Shown here: positions 1-9,315 of the stretch, in pieces | Numbering within the stretch: the stretch's first letter is position 1 | How the letters are laid out: each line of letters opens with the position of its first letter | Assembly (NCBI GenBank): GCA_947626655.1 | Contig: CANQTA010000006.1 | Span: forward strand, 1-44,148 | Source of the DNA: an uncultured Bacilli bacterium | GTDB lineage: Bacteria; Bacillota_I; Bacilli_A; RF39; UBA660 | Direction of reading: 5' to 3' | DNA: 44,148 nt | Notes under the pieces: generated by a model | Told to the model about the DNA's origin: nothing | Database searches by the model: none | Seen by the model: only the letters and a program-made list of their open reading frames with translations | Position numbers and translations under genes: made by a program

Positions 1-18
1 TTCATTCATTTTTATCAT
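1..18 (-). CDS. Possible 5' end of the gene downstream of priA (partial)
   Basis: On the minus strand an ATG at 16-18 opens a frame reading MIKMNE that runs off the left edge. An AAAAAAGAG stretch just before it could be a weak ribosome binding site, and a second in-frame ATG lies at 7-9. In many Bacillota priA is followed by def or fmt, but six codons cannot identify the product. This is only a likely start. Confidence 0.3.
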
Positions 19-75
19 CTCTTTTTTATAATATCATTTTTTGCCTCTTTAATCAATATGGTCTAACATAGAGAT

Positions 76-2271
76 TTAGATATGAAGCGGATTTATATCA
101 ATTTCCAGATTAATTTTGGAATCATTAACATAAATACTATCAAGATAATTTAAAGTAGCCATTAATTGGGCATCGAACCGATATTTAATAACAATTTGAA
201 AACGATATTTATTATTTAGTTTAAAAATATTAGCTGTGGTAGGTCCTAAAATAATAGAAGTTTTATCAATATTAGCTTTTAGATAATCGCATATTTTAGT
301 AGCATTTTCTAAAGTTTGTTGATAATCATCGCCAATAATTTTTAAACTTACTAAATAATAATAAGGCGGATATTTCAAAATTCTACGCATATTCATTTCA
401 TTTTCATAAAATTTTTCAAAATCATTATTTTGCACACACTTTAAAACAAAATTATCTGGATTAAAGGTTTGAATAATAACATTACCTTGTAAATTACCGC
501 GGCCAGCCCGACCACTAGCTTGATATAGAAGGGCAAAAGTTTTTTCGTTACTTCGAAAATCAGGAATATTTAAAGAATTATCGGCATTTAAAATACCTAC
601 TAATGTCACATTTGGAAAATCTAACCCCTTACTAATCATTTGCGTTCCTAATAAAATATCATATTTTTGATTTTTAAAAGCTTCAATCATTTTTTCATGT
701 GAACCTTTTTTAGTTGTTGTATCTTGATCCATTCGTAAAATGCGAGCATCGGGAAATAATTTTTGTAATTCCATTTCCACTTTTTCTGTCCCCATCCCCA
801 AATAATTAAGAGCATCTTCTCCACAATTAGGACATTTATCTTCACATTTCTTATAATAACCACAATAATGGCAACGCAAATTATTTGTCGATTTATGATA
901 AGTTAAGGTAATATCACAATTAGGACATTTATAAGTAAAACCACATTTAGCACAACTTATCGTAGTCGAAAAACCACGACGATTAAGTAAAATAATGGCT
1001 TGTTCATGATTTATTAAAACTTGCGAAATTTTATTAGTTAATTCTTCACTGAAAACAAAATTTTTCTTTTTTATTTCTGTTAACATGTCGACAATTTCAA
1101 CATGAGGAAGACTGCCCATACCAGCTCTTTTAGTCAATCGTAAATATTCATAGACACCTTTTAATGCCCTAGATCTTTCTTCTAACATAGGAGTTGCACT
1201 TCCAAAAATTAAACTAGCATTATGATAAATACTTCTTTTAATAGCAATATCTAAAGCATTATAACGTGGCATATTATCTTGTTTAAAGGTTTCACTATGA
1301 CACTCATCAATGATAATTAACCCAATATTTTTTAAAGGAGTAAAAATTGCAGAACGAGTGCCAATAACAATACTCACCTCGCCTCGTATAATTTTTAAAT
1401 ATTCATCATATTTTTCTCCATTAGATAAGGCACTATGAAATATAGCTACTTTACTGCCAAACCACTCATAAAAACGGTCAACAATTTGCATTGTTAAAGT
1501 AATCTCTGGAACTAACATTATCGCGGTCTTTCCCATCTTGATTGTTTCATTAATTAAATTTAAATAAACCTCAGTCTTACCAGAGCCAGTAATTCCCTCT
1601 AATAAAAAGGTTTGAGCCTTATCATTTAAAATATTGGCTTTTATTTTTTGAAAAACATTTAATTGTTCACTGTTTAATTGATGTTTAACTACATCATCTT
1701 TACTATTTTTATTAATCCTATATTCTTGTTCTTTAACTTCTTTTATTAAATCTTTCTCTTTTAAAGCTTTTATTACATGATTAGCATAATTATTCTTTAA
1801 AACTTTATCTTGCACCAATAAATCTTGTAATAAAGAAGTTTGATAATTTTTTTTATGATAATTTTGTAAATAATTAGTAATCTCTTCTTTAGTTTTATTA
1901 AGTATTAAAAAATTTTTATAATAATTGTAATTAGTTTTTTGATTTTTTATTTTTAGAGAAGATGGCAACATCGTTTGATATGCCGTTATTAAAGGACAAA
2001 GTGTTTTCTCTTTAATATACATGCCTAAATCCATTAATTCATCATCTAATACTAATTCGGGATCTACTACTTCAATAATACTTTTTAATTCATATTCGCT
2101 TTGATATTCGGTAAATACTTGCATTACAAAACCATTAATAACACTTGTATTAAAAGGAATTTTGACTTTCATACCTCTTTTAACAATTCCCCTTAAATTT
2201 GGTGGTATTAAATAAGTAAAATATTTATCAATTTTTTTAGTTGGATATTCAATTAAAACTTCGGCGTACAT
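76..2271 (-). CDS. priA: Primosomal replication restart helicase PriA
   Basis: PriA is the SF2 3'-5' DNA helicase that recognises stalled forks and reloads the replicative helicase. The 731-aa length is normal for the family. An N-terminal DNA-binding region covers about residues 1-100. The helicase core has Walker A GITGSGKTE near residue 225 and a DECH box (IIIDECHSE). A cysteine cluster (CAKCGFTYKCPNC, CHYC, CPNCGED) forms the two zinc sites. SGRAGRG is helicase motif VI. GGAG precedes the ATG. It sits downstream of the surface-protein gene with a 53-bp gap and is probably the last gene but one of a leftward operon. All key motifs are intact. Confidence 0.97.
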   Translation of the reverse strand: MYAEVLIEYPTKKIDKYFTYLIPPNLRGIVKRGMKVKIPFNTSVINGFVMQVFTEYQSEYELKSIIEVVDPELVLDDELMDLGMYIKEKTLCPLITAYQTMLPSSLKIKNQKTNYNYYKNFLILNKTKEEITNYLQNYHKKNYQTSLLQDLLVQDKVLKNNYANHVIKALKEKDLIKEVKEQEYRINKNSKDDVVKHQLNSEQLNVFQKIKANILNDKAQTFLLEGITGSGKTEVYLNLINETIKMGKTAIMLVPEITLTMQIVDRFYEWFGSKVAIFHSALSNGEKYDEYLKIIRGEVSIVIGTRSAIFTPLKNIGLIIIDECHSETFKQDNMPRYNALDIAIKRSIYHNASLIFGSATPMLEERSRALKGVYEYLRLTKRAGMGSLPHVEIVDMLTEIKKKNFVFSEELTNKISQVLINHEQAIILLNRRGFSTTISCAKCGFTYKCPNCDITLTYHKSTNNLRCHYCGYYKKCEDKCPNCGEDALNYLGMGTEKVEMELQKLFPDARILRMDQDTTTKKGSHEKMIEAFKNQKYDILLGTQMISKGLDFPNVTLVGILNADNSLNIPDFRSNEKTFALLYQASGRAGRGNLQGNVIIQTFNPDNFVLKCVQNNDFEKFYENEMNMRRILKYPPYYYLVSLKIIGDDYQQTLENATKICDYLKANIDKTSIILGPTTANIFKLNNKYRFQIVIKYRFDAQLMATLNYLDSIYVNDSKINLEIDINPLHI

Positions 2272-2324
2272 TAAAACTCCTTCTCTTTAAATTATAAAAT
2301 AATTCTAACAAAAAAGAAAGCAAA

Positions 2325-3608
2325 TTAATTACTTTCTTGACTAAGACATTCTTCATCAACCATATGACATCCATAGCCAACCATTCCAACTTGTCCATCT
2401 GCAAAGCCTTTTTGACCATCCATCGTTAGTATTACCCATTGATGGGTCCAGCCATTTTCATTAGCATGGACTAAATTTGTATATCCCATATATTCTAAGA
2501 CTAGGATTAATGCCCTTGTACAACCAGCACAGGAAGCTTCCCCTTTTATAAACACCCCATAAGGAGTTCGATAGTCATCACCTTCTTCTACATGGGTACC
2601 ATTAAAATAATAAGAAGAAACTTTTTCAGCTGCTACACTTACTTTTTCTAAATCAGTACTATATCCCTTAGCTAAAATCTCATTAGCAATTTGTTTAGCT
2701 ATCTCACTAGATTGCTTATCTTTCTCACAAGCATTTTTATCGGTTGTTCGATAACCTCTTTTCTTTAAAATGCTACTAGAAGAGCAGTTAGAAGCACTAG
2801 AATTTGCTGAAGAACTACTATTACTGCTACTGCTACTGCTATTATTACTACTACCAGTACTTGGCTTTGGAGTTGTTGTAGTACTTTTCTTTTTTACTGT
2901 TACTTGCATCTTAGCATCAGTTCTGTTACCATTATGATCCACTGCATAAATTACTACATCATATGTCCCTGCTTTTTGATTATCAACTGTTCCCTCACTT
3001 AGTACTTCTAATGAACCTTCTTTTTCATCCGTAGCAGTAATTCCTTTTAATAAATCTAATTTATCACCAACATTGATTGTTATATTCTTAACGCCATTAA
3101 TAACTGGAAATATCGTATCTTTAACTTCCAAATTATATTCTTTATCGATAGTTACAATTTCTTCTTTTTGTGAATTAGAAACTTGATATTTATAATTTTT
3201 AGTTAGTATGATTTCCATCGTTAAAGCTTTAACTTCATCGAATTTTATTTCGCTATCTTTAATAATTTCGACATCATTAATTAAGATTTTTATTTCAGTT
3301 TCTGGAACTAATAACTCACTATCTACAAAATTATTTACCAATTCACTATATGTCCAATTAGTCAAATATTCGATATTATTATTAAATTCTTTATAAGCAC
3401 TATTATTTTGTTCTTTAATAGCATCTATCTTTTCTTTATTAGTGCTTGATACCTCAAATTTATTCACTTTATTATTATCTAAAGATTGTTTTTTAATGAT
3501 GTAAAAATAAGCTCCAACTGAGGCTAAAACACATAATAAAATAATGATTATCAAAACTATGATTATTTTTTTATCTTTGACATTTTTATTAATATTTTGG
3601 GTTTTCAT
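2325..3608 (-). CDS. Membrane-anchored surface protein with Ig-like and transglutaminase-like domains
   Basis: The 427-aa protein begins with a charged stretch and one hydrophobic segment at about residues 15-37, so it is probably anchored with the bulk outside. Residues about 165-240 look like a bacterial Ig-like (DUF5011-type) module, with ITINVGDKLDLLKGITATD and GTYDVVIYAVDHNGN. A serine/asparagine-rich linker follows at about 240-280. The C-terminal domain resembles a transglutaminase core: Cys in ASCAGCTRAL, His in WTHQWV and Asp in FADGQVG, in the right order for a Cys-His-Asp triad. Such domains act as cysteine proteases or crosslinkers of wall protein or peptidoglycan; the substrate is unknown. 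It lies between xseB and priA, where ispA often sits in relatives. Confidence 0.75.
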   Translation of the reverse strand: MKTQNINKNVKDKKIIIVLIIIILLCVLASVGAYFYIIKKQSLDNNKVNKFEVSSTNKEKIDAIKEQNNSAYKEFNNNIEYLTNWTYSELVNNFVDSELLVPETEIKILINDVEIIKDSEIKFDEVKALTMEIILTKNYKYQVSNSQKEEIVTIDKEYNLEVKDTIFPVINGVKNITINVGDKLDLLKGITATDEKEGSLEVLSEGTVDNQKAGTYDVVIYAVDHNGNRTDAKMQVTVKKKSTTTTPKPSTGSSNNSSSSSSNSSSSANSSASNCSSSSILKKRGYRTTDKNACEKDKQSSEIAKQIANEILAKGYSTDLEKVSVAAEKVSSYYFNGTHVEEGDDYRTPYGVFIKGEASCAGCTRALILVLEYMGYTNLVHANENGWTHQWVILTMDGQKGFADGQVGMVGYGCHMVDEECLSQESN

Positions 3609-3660
3609 AATTTACCTTCTTATTCTTCTATTATACTCCTAATCGGCTTTTTTAAACTCT

Positions 3661-3882
3661 TTAATCTTCTTTAACTTCAAAATCTTTTAATTCACCATCT
3701 TGAGCTAAAATTTTATTAACTTTAGCAGTGGCATTATTAAGTTTATCACTACAACTTTTTACTAATTCCATCGCTTCTGTATATTTTTTGATGGCATCTT
3801 CTAAGGGAACATTACCCGTTTCAAGCTCATGCACTAAAGCTTCTAAATCTTTTAAATTAGTTTCAAATGATTTTTCTTCCAT
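3661..3882 (-). CDS. xseB: Exodeoxyribonuclease VII small subunit
   Basis: XseB binds the C-terminal helices of XseA to form exonuclease VII, which degrades single-stranded DNA to oligonucleotides. The 73-aa protein has the family pattern, with FETNLKDLEALVHELETGNV followed by PLEDAIKKYTEAMELVKSC. Its ATG overlaps the xseA stop codon (TAATG), so the two are translationally coupled. Confidence 0.95.
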   Translation of the reverse strand: MEEKSFETNLKDLEALVHELETGNVPLEDAIKKYTEAMELVKSCSDKLNNATAKVNKILAQDGELKDFEVKED

Positions 3883-5216
3883 TATTTTCTTATCTCCTTT
3901 ACAATACTAATTACTTCTCCTTCATGGAACTTAATCTTAATTTCATCATCTATTTTTAAATCTTTACTACTTTTAATAACTTTATCTTCTAAACTGACTA
4001 AAGAATACCCATTACTTAATATATTTAATGGATTTACTAATTTCAAAGTATTTATTAAATAATCCAAATTATGACGAGTATTATTTAACTTTTTATCAAT
4101 TAAATTATTTAAAGTAATATTGATTTCTTTCAATTTATTTTGACGATTTTCAATTAAATTATGGGGACTTAAAAGTTTAATTTTATTCTTCAATATTTCT
4201 AAAGAATGTTGACGATTTTCCAAAACATTTTGCATATTACGATTTAAATTATCTATTAATTTATCCAATTTTTGCTCTTTTATTTCATATAAACTCATTG
4301 GATTTTTTAAAACAAAAGTATTTTTTAAATTATATAAAGCGATAAACTTAGTATTAACTAAAGTTTTAATATTTTTATTTAAACGTAATTTATATTGATT
4401 CAATAAATTATTAATATCAGCAACAGTCGGTACGGCCATTTCTGCTGCTCCAGTTGGGGTTGGGGCTCTTAAATCAGCCACAAAATCAGCAATTGTAAAA
4501 TCGGGTTCATGACCAACCGCACTAATAATCGGGGTTTTGGCATTATAGATAGCCCTAGCTACTATTTCTTCATTAAAAGCCCAAAGATCTTCAATTGAAC
4601 CACCACCACGGCCAACAATTAAGATATCACAATTATAATTATCAGCTACTTCAATTTGTTTTACAATATTCGGAGCAGCATCTTTGCCTTGAACCAATGT
4701 CGGAAACAAAATGGCTTCACATAAAGGATATCTTCTTCTAATAGTACTCATAATATCTCTAACCGCCGCTCCGGTATCAGCAGTTACAATTCCAATTCTT
4801 TTTGGAAACTTCGGAATTAATTTTTTATGTTCTTTATTAAATAATCCTTCTTTAAAAAGTTTTTCTTTTAACTTTTCATATTCTATATATAAATTGCCAA
4901 TACCATCTAATTCCATAGTATCAACATAAATTTGATAACTACCCGCTGCTGGATAAGCACTAATTCTTCCCTTAATTAAAACATTCATCCCATCTTCAGG
5001 AGCAAACTGTAGATTCTTAGCACTACTTTGAAACATTACGGCACTTATTCTTGCATTTCCATCTTTTAAAGTAAAATACAAATGCCCTCTCGTATGCCAT
5101 TTAAAATTTGATATTTCTCCTTTTAAATAAACTCTATTTAAAAACAAGTCATTATCTAAAATAGCTTTAATATATTCATTTATCTCACTAATACTTAAAT
5201 ATTTATTCTCTTCCAT
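3882..5216 (-). CDS. xseA: Exodeoxyribonuclease VII large subunit
   Basis: This is the catalytic subunit of exonuclease VII. An N-terminal OB-fold (residues about 1-110, with VYLKGEISNFKWHTRGHLYF) precedes the nuclease core, which shows GRGGGSIEDLWAFNEE and AVGHEPDFTIADFVADLRAP. The C-terminal half is long and helical, with repeated asparagine/lysine-rich coils that would bind XseB. I start at ATG 5216 (MEENKYLSISEIN); the ORF track begins four codons earlier at a GTG. It follows the kinase-like gene by about 65 bp. In Bacillus the usual order is nusB-folD-xseA-xseB, so folD is absent here. Confidence 0.95.
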   Translation of the reverse strand: MEENKYLSISEINEYIKAILDNDLFLNRVYLKGEISNFKWHTRGHLYFTLKDGNARISAVMFQSSAKNLQFAPEDGMNVLIKGRISAYPAAGSYQIYVDTMELDGIGNLYIEYEKLKEKLFKEGLFNKEHKKLIPKFPKRIGIVTADTGAAVRDIMSTIRRRYPLCEAILFPTLVQGKDAAPNIVKQIEVADNYNCDILIVGRGGGSIEDLWAFNEEIVARAIYNAKTPIISAVGHEPDFTIADFVADLRAPTPTGAAEMAVPTVADINNLLNQYKLRLNKNIKTLVNTKFIALYNLKNTFVLKNPMSLYEIKEQKLDKLIDNLNRNMQNVLENRQHSLEILKNKIKLLSPHNLIENRQNKLKEINITLNNLIDKKLNNTRHNLDYLINTLKLVNPLNILSNGYSLVSLEDKVIKSSKDLKIDDEIKIKFHEGEVISIVKEIRK

Positions 5217-5281
5217 AGTAGCTATCACTTTCTATTACTCTATAATCATATCAAACAATAATTCGTATGTCAACAATATTT

Positions 5282-6739
5282 TTACTTTTTTATTCTTTTT
5301 CTAATTTTGTTTTTGACTAACATTTTTACTAAAAGATGATAATTATCTTCATAAAGATTTTGTAAATAATTTTGGGATTTTATTTCTAATAAATCAGCTC
5401 CGACTTCTGTATACAAATAATTTTGTTGCTCCATAGTAAACAAAATATTTTGAAACCATGCAGGATTCATTATCTCTAAATAATTTTGTAATTGAAAATA
5501 GTAATGTTCGCTAATTCCTGTCAATAAATTTTGAATTTTACTATCATTAGTATAATTGCCATTTAAAAAACTAATTAATTTTTCTGGTTCTAATAAAACT
5601 TTTAAATTTCCATCGATCAATGCTAAACTAAATTCTAACTGAAAATTACCTATTAATAAATGATATACAATTGCTTTAATTATTTCATCAATAAGCTCAG
5701 CATCTTGATAAGAATTAAAGCACTCTAAAATATTTTCTAAAGATGTTGTTCCAAGGCTATAGCTAAAACAAGCTATGTTATTAGTCTCTGTTTGTTTACA
5801 GCAATAATACTGACCATTAAACCACACTAAATAAAAAGGAAAAACTGTAAAATTTAAATTTTTTTGAATTTCACTTTGTACTAAATATTCTTCCCCAATA
5901 TTTCTATTTGTAATCATTAAAGATAAATTTTCAAAATCTAGCATGGGAACTGTAGCAATTTTTTTAACATAAGTCCACGTTTTTTCAATTAACTGATGTT
6001 GTTTTTGAAAATTTACCACCATCTTTTGGTACTTTTGAAATAAATCTGGATATTCTATCTTTAATTCCTTAATAATATTTTCTAAATAATTGCCTTTAGT
6101 TATATTTAAAAAATATTCCCACCGTTCTTGAAATGCTAAAGGGAAGTTTTTTCGAAAGCTTAATAAATCTCTTCGCAAAACAGTTTTAGCATCTTCTATC
6201 TCAGCATCAATATTATAAACAGCAGATTTTTTGTAAAAAGACATTACACAATTAGCATCTTTATCTAACATAAAATCATGGTCAATCGTGGCAATATGCA
6301 TTTCATTATCTTTTTGAACTATTCCCCAATTATGGCAATTACGATCCCAATTACTAAAAAGAAGATCAAAAAAATGCATAATAAGTATTTCTTCTAAAAT
6401 GTTAGGTGGTAATTTATCTAACTGTTTTTGAATTTCGAAAATTGAATAGTTAATAATTAGTGAAATTCCTAACTGATTAGCTGTTTTAAAATCACCATAA
6501 TTATTTAAATCTTCTGTTAATATATAAACAAAATCTCTATCACAATAATCATTTAAGATATAGGTTTTTGGAGTTATTATTTTAAAATCTTGTAAAATTC
6601 TTGCTGCTAGCAAAGCTCTTTCACCACACTCTTTCAAAGTGTTTTTAACATAGAAAGAACCAGAATTCAATTTAACAGCTTCTACCCCTTTATAGGCAGA
6701 TGCTTTAATTTTTGACCAATCACCCTCTGTTATTTTCAT
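5282..6739 (-). CDS. HipA/PI-kinase-like fold protein, possibly a duplicated kinase domain
   Basis: I do not recognise a named family for this 485-aa protein. The N-terminal half resembles HipA-like or phosphatidylinositol-kinase-like folds: FFDLLFSNWDRNCHNWGI has the catalytic-loop layout (D...N) and IATIDHDFML looks like the metal-binding Asp segment. The second half repeats this layout in degenerate form: AIVYHLLIGNFQLEFSLALI then DGNLKVLLEPEKLI, lacking the Asp/Asn residues, so it may be an inactive second lobe. No signal peptide or membrane segment is visible. It sits where folD would be, 8 bp downstream of nusB, and is probably cotranscribed with nusB and xseAB. A role in protein phosphorylation is only inference. 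Confidence 0.5.
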   Translation of the reverse strand: MKITEGDWSKIKASAYKGVEAVKLNSGSFYVKNTLKECGERALLAARILQDFKIITPKTYILNDYCDRDFVYILTEDLNNYGDFKTANQLGISLIINYSIFEIQKQLDKLPPNILEEILIMHFFDLLFSNWDRNCHNWGIVQKDNEMHIATIDHDFMLDKDANCVMSFYKKSAVYNIDAEIEDAKTVLRRDLLSFRKNFPLAFQERWEYFLNITKGNYLENIIKELKIEYPDLFQKYQKMVVNFQKQHQLIEKTWTYVKKIATVPMLDFENLSLMITNRNIGEEYLVQSEIQKNLNFTVFPFYLVWFNGQYYCCKQTETNNIACFSYSLGTTSLENILECFNSYQDAELIDEIIKAIVYHLLIGNFQLEFSLALIDGNLKVLLEPEKLISFLNGNYTNDSKIQNLLTGISEHYYFQLQNYLEIMNPAWFQNILFTMEQQNYLYTEVGADLLEIKSQNYLQNLYEDNYHLLVKMLVKNKIRKRIKK

Positions 6740-6747
6740 AAACCCCT

Positions 6748-7143
6748 CTATTTATTATTTATTTCTTTATCTAAGACAGCATTAATTATCTTTCTAACAC
6801 TTTCATCACTATATTTTTTAGCAAGTTCTATGGCTTCATTAATAACCACAATTTCTGGTGTTTCTGTATATTTTAATTCAAAAAGACCAATTCTTAATAT
6901 TGCTGCTCCTGTTTTATCCAATCTATCAATAGTCCACTCTTTCATTAAACTATTAGCTAATTCATCAATTTCTTTTTGATGAGTAACAACTCCATAGACA
7001 ATATCCTTAACAAAATCATTGTCAATGTCTAAATTTTCTCTAATAATATCATCAATATCCCTATTTAAACTATTTTTAAATAAATCCCATTGATATAAAA
7101 TTATCATACATTTTTCTCTTAACTCACTTCTTGTTTTTGCCAT
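6748..7143 (-). CDS. nusB: Transcription antitermination factor NusB
   Basis: NusB binds boxA RNA with NusE (S10) and promotes antitermination at rRNA operons. The 131-aa all-helical protein matches the family in length. It shows SELREKCMIILYQWDL at the N-terminus and the conserved C-terminal block TGAAILRIGLFELKYTE then VVINEAIELAKKYSDE. GGTGAT precedes the ATG. It is the first gene of a leftward set running into the kinase-like gene, xseA and xseB. Confidence 0.95.
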   Translation of the reverse strand: MAKTRSELREKCMIILYQWDLFKNSLNRDIDDIIRENLDIDNDFVKDIVYGVVTHQKEIDELANSLMKEWTIDRLDKTGAAILRIGLFELKYTETPEIVVINEAIELAKKYSDESVRKIINAVLDKEINNK

Positions 7144-7161
7144 AAAATCACCACGTCTTTA

Positions 7162-7167
7162 ATTATA
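7162..7167 (-). promoter_or_regulatory. Probable -10 box upstream of nusB
   Basis: TATAAT lies on the minus strand 19 bases before the nusB ATG, too close to leave more than a short leader. The hexamer at the right distance for a -35 (TAGTAA) is a poor match, so this is a weak call. Confidence 0.4.
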
Positions 7168-7240
7168 TCTTAAAAAATTATTATTTACTAGTTTATTTTT
7201 AATTCTATTTATATTTTTTATATAAATATTATAGTTAATA

Positions 7241-7270
7241 TAAAAAAGAAAGTATATTATTATACCTTCC
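7241..7270 (-). terminator. Intrinsic terminator after the ylbL-like gene
   Basis: On the minus strand GAAGGTATA, loop ATAA, TATACTTTC forms a nine-pair stem with one G-T wobble, followed directly by TTTTTTA. It lies 60 bases past the stop of the YlbL-like protease and separates it from nusB. Confidence 0.75.
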
Positions 7271-7332
7271 AATAATTTTTAATTTGTTTTCAAATTTTAT
7301 TACTTGAATAGTTTTTTAATTTCCAGTTAAAT

Positions 7333-8346
7333 TTACAAAGATTCTAAGTAATTAATAGCATCTTGCAAAGTTTTAACACTTATAATTTTTATTTTTAAAT
7401 TTCTTTTTTCTTTAACAGCTAAAGCTTCAGCATAATTTTCAAGAGGACAGAAGAAGATATCAGCTTTCTTTTTGGCAGCTGCTAAAACTTTATATTTAAC
7501 CCCACCAATTTCCTCGACTGTTCCATCAGCTAAAATAGAACCAGTGCCAACAATATTTAAGCCATGTGTAATATCCTCAGTTGTTAAGGCATTATAAATA
7601 GCTAAACTCATCATCAAGCCACCACTAGAACCTGATTCATTTTCTTTCATTTTTACGGTGACTGGTATTTCTGTTTCATATTCATAAGTAGTACTAAATG
7701 CAGCCCCAATTTTTAAAGTATCATCACTATCCTTATATAAAATAGCATATCTCTCATATTCATGATTCTTATTTTTGACTTTGAGAGTAATGCGCTCATT
7801 AGCCGTTAAAGTATTAAGATAAGCTTTTATATCTTCAACATTATTAACTAATTTATCATTAACACTTATTATTTCATCACCAATATTTAAATCAGTTTGA
7901 GCTTCTTCACCTAAATAAATTACTCTATTTATCTCTCTTTTAATAGTTATACTATAAGAAGAAGCATTAAATGCGGCGATGATAGCATTGTCTATTCCTT
8001 CGCTTAAATATTCTTTACCAACTTCTAAAACATCTTCGTAAGAATTGCTAGTAGTTATATCTTCAAGAGGAATTAAATCCCAATCTGGCATAACATAAGA
8101 TAAAAGAATAAACGGAGCAATTCCCTTCATTGCTGTTACATAACTCATCGAAAAAGTGCCTTCTTCTTCGTAATCTTTGGCAATTTCAACACGATTTTCT
8201 AAGTTAATAGTACCACCACTTTTATAAATAACATAAGGAAATTCATAATAAAATAAAAATATTAAAACAGTTAATATTATTAAAAATATGTAATTTTCTT
8301 TAAAAAACTTTTTAATTTTTTCATATAATTTATGGAACAATTGCAT
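7333..8346 (-). CDS. YlbL/SepM-like PDZ-Lon (S16) serine protease, membrane-anchored
   Basis: The 337-aa protein has one N-terminal membrane helix (about residues 19-37). A PDZ-like domain follows (about 120-200, LNIGDEIISVNDKLVNNVEDIKAY), then a Lon-type S16 protease domain. The catalytic Ser-Lys pair is visible as GSSGGLMMSLAIY (Ser) and EEIGGVKYKVLAAAKK (Lys). In Bacillus YlbL sits beside ylbJ, as here, though here the two diverge. The family cleaves extracytoplasmic peptides or proteins; SepM in streptococci trims a competence peptide. The substrate here is unknown. It begins 39 bp from the divergent ylbJ-like gene. Confidence 0.88.
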   Translation of the reverse strand: MQLFHKLYEKIKKFFKENYIFLIILTVLIFLFYYEFPYVIYKSGGTINLENRVEIAKDYEEEGTFSMSYVTAMKGIAPFILLSYVMPDWDLIPLEDITTSNSYEDVLEVGKEYLSEGIDNAIIAAFNASSYSITIKREINRVIYLGEEAQTDLNIGDEIISVNDKLVNNVEDIKAYLNTLTANERITLKVKNKNHEYERYAILYKDSDDTLKIGAAFSTTYEYETEIPVTVKMKENESGSSGGLMMSLAIYNALTTEDITHGLNIVGTGSILADGTVEEIGGVKYKVLAAAKKKADIFFCPLENYAEALAVKEKRNLKIKIISVKTLQDAINYLESL

Positions 8347-8385
8347 ATTATCACCTAATTTATTATAGCATGTTCCGAGGTATTT

Positions 8386-9315
8386 ATGAATAAAGTAAGA
8401 AAAATATTTACTATTATTTTAATATTTATTAGTTTTTATATATTATTTTCTAATAGCTATCTTATAAATAAAAGTGTCATGGATGCAACTAATCTTTGGT
8501 TTACAAAAGTTTTTCCTTCACTTTTTATTATGTTTATATTAAATGATTTAATTATTAATAGTCATATTTTAGATGGTTTAAATAATTTAATTAGCCCTTT
8601 ATTTAATAAAATATTTAATACTTCAGGCGGTTCTTCTTTATGTTTTATTCTAACTATTTTTAGTGGGACTCCTTCATCAGGTTTTATTATTAAAGAAATG
8701 CTTAATAATAAAGAAATAACTTTAAATGATGCTAATAAATTAATTGCTTTTACTTATTTTGCTAATCCATTATTTCTTTATAATATACTTAGATTAAGTT
8801 TTAATCAATTTATTACTATAAAAATTATTTTAATTCATTATTTTAGTAATTTGTTAATTGGTTTAATGTTTAGAGGAACTAAAGTAGCTTCTAAAAGGCA
8901 AATAACTGAATCGTCACTATCTGCAAATAATTTTTGGACTTTGATTCCTAAAGCGATTACCAAAAGTTTTAATACCCTTTTAATGATTTTAGGAACCATC
9001 ATTTTTTATATGATTATTACCAATTTATTTTTAAATATGGTACCTTTAAAAGGTTTAGGAGAAGTTTTATTTAAAGGATTATTAGAAATTACGCAAGCCT
9101 TAAATACAATTCCTAGCTTAAATAATATATCACTTTTAAAGGAACTTTTGGCTCTTATAATCATTTCTTTTGGTGGTTTATCTATTCACACTCAAATTTT
9201 ATCATTAATAATTGATCAAAACATTTCTTATAAAAATTTTTTAAAAGGACGAATTTTACATGTTTTATTTAGTACAATAACCTATTTGTTTATTAGTTGT
9301 ATTATTATTGGTTAA
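8386..9315 (+). CDS. ylbJ: YlbJ-like sporulation integral membrane protein
   Basis: This 309-aa polytopic membrane protein has about eight hydrophobic segments. It shows the YlbJ signature of paired nucleoside-recognition (GATE-type) segments: FSGTPSSGFIIKEMLNN in the first half and SFGGLSIHTQILSLI in the second. In Bacillus YlbJ is expressed in the mother cell and needed for normal spore formation. GAGG precedes the ATG by six bases. It is the only convincing plus-strand gene of the window, and its last 51 bases overlap the convergent prepilin-like gene. The name rests on family resemblance plus the adjacent ylbL-like gene. Confidence 0.8.
   Translation: MNKVRKIFTIILIFISFYILFSNSYLINKSVMDATNLWFTKVFPSLFIMFILNDLIINSHILDGLNNLISPLFNKIFNTSGGSSLCFILTIFSGTPSSGFIIKEMLNNKEITLNDANKLIAFTYFANPLFLYNILRLSFNQFITIKIILIHYFSNLLIGLMFRGTKVASKRQITESSLSANNFWTLIPKAITKSFNTLLMILGTIIFYMIITNLFLNMVPLKGLGEVLFKGLLEITQALNTIPSLNNISLLKELLALIIISFGGLSIHTQILSLIIDQNISYKNFLKGRILHVLFSTITYLFISCIIIG

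Noticed and set aside
8347-8385. Bidirectional promoter between the ylbL-like and ylbJ-like genes
   Set aside because: The gap is 39 bases and no convincing -35/-10 pair is seen on either strand; promoters may lie inside the genes but I cannot support one.
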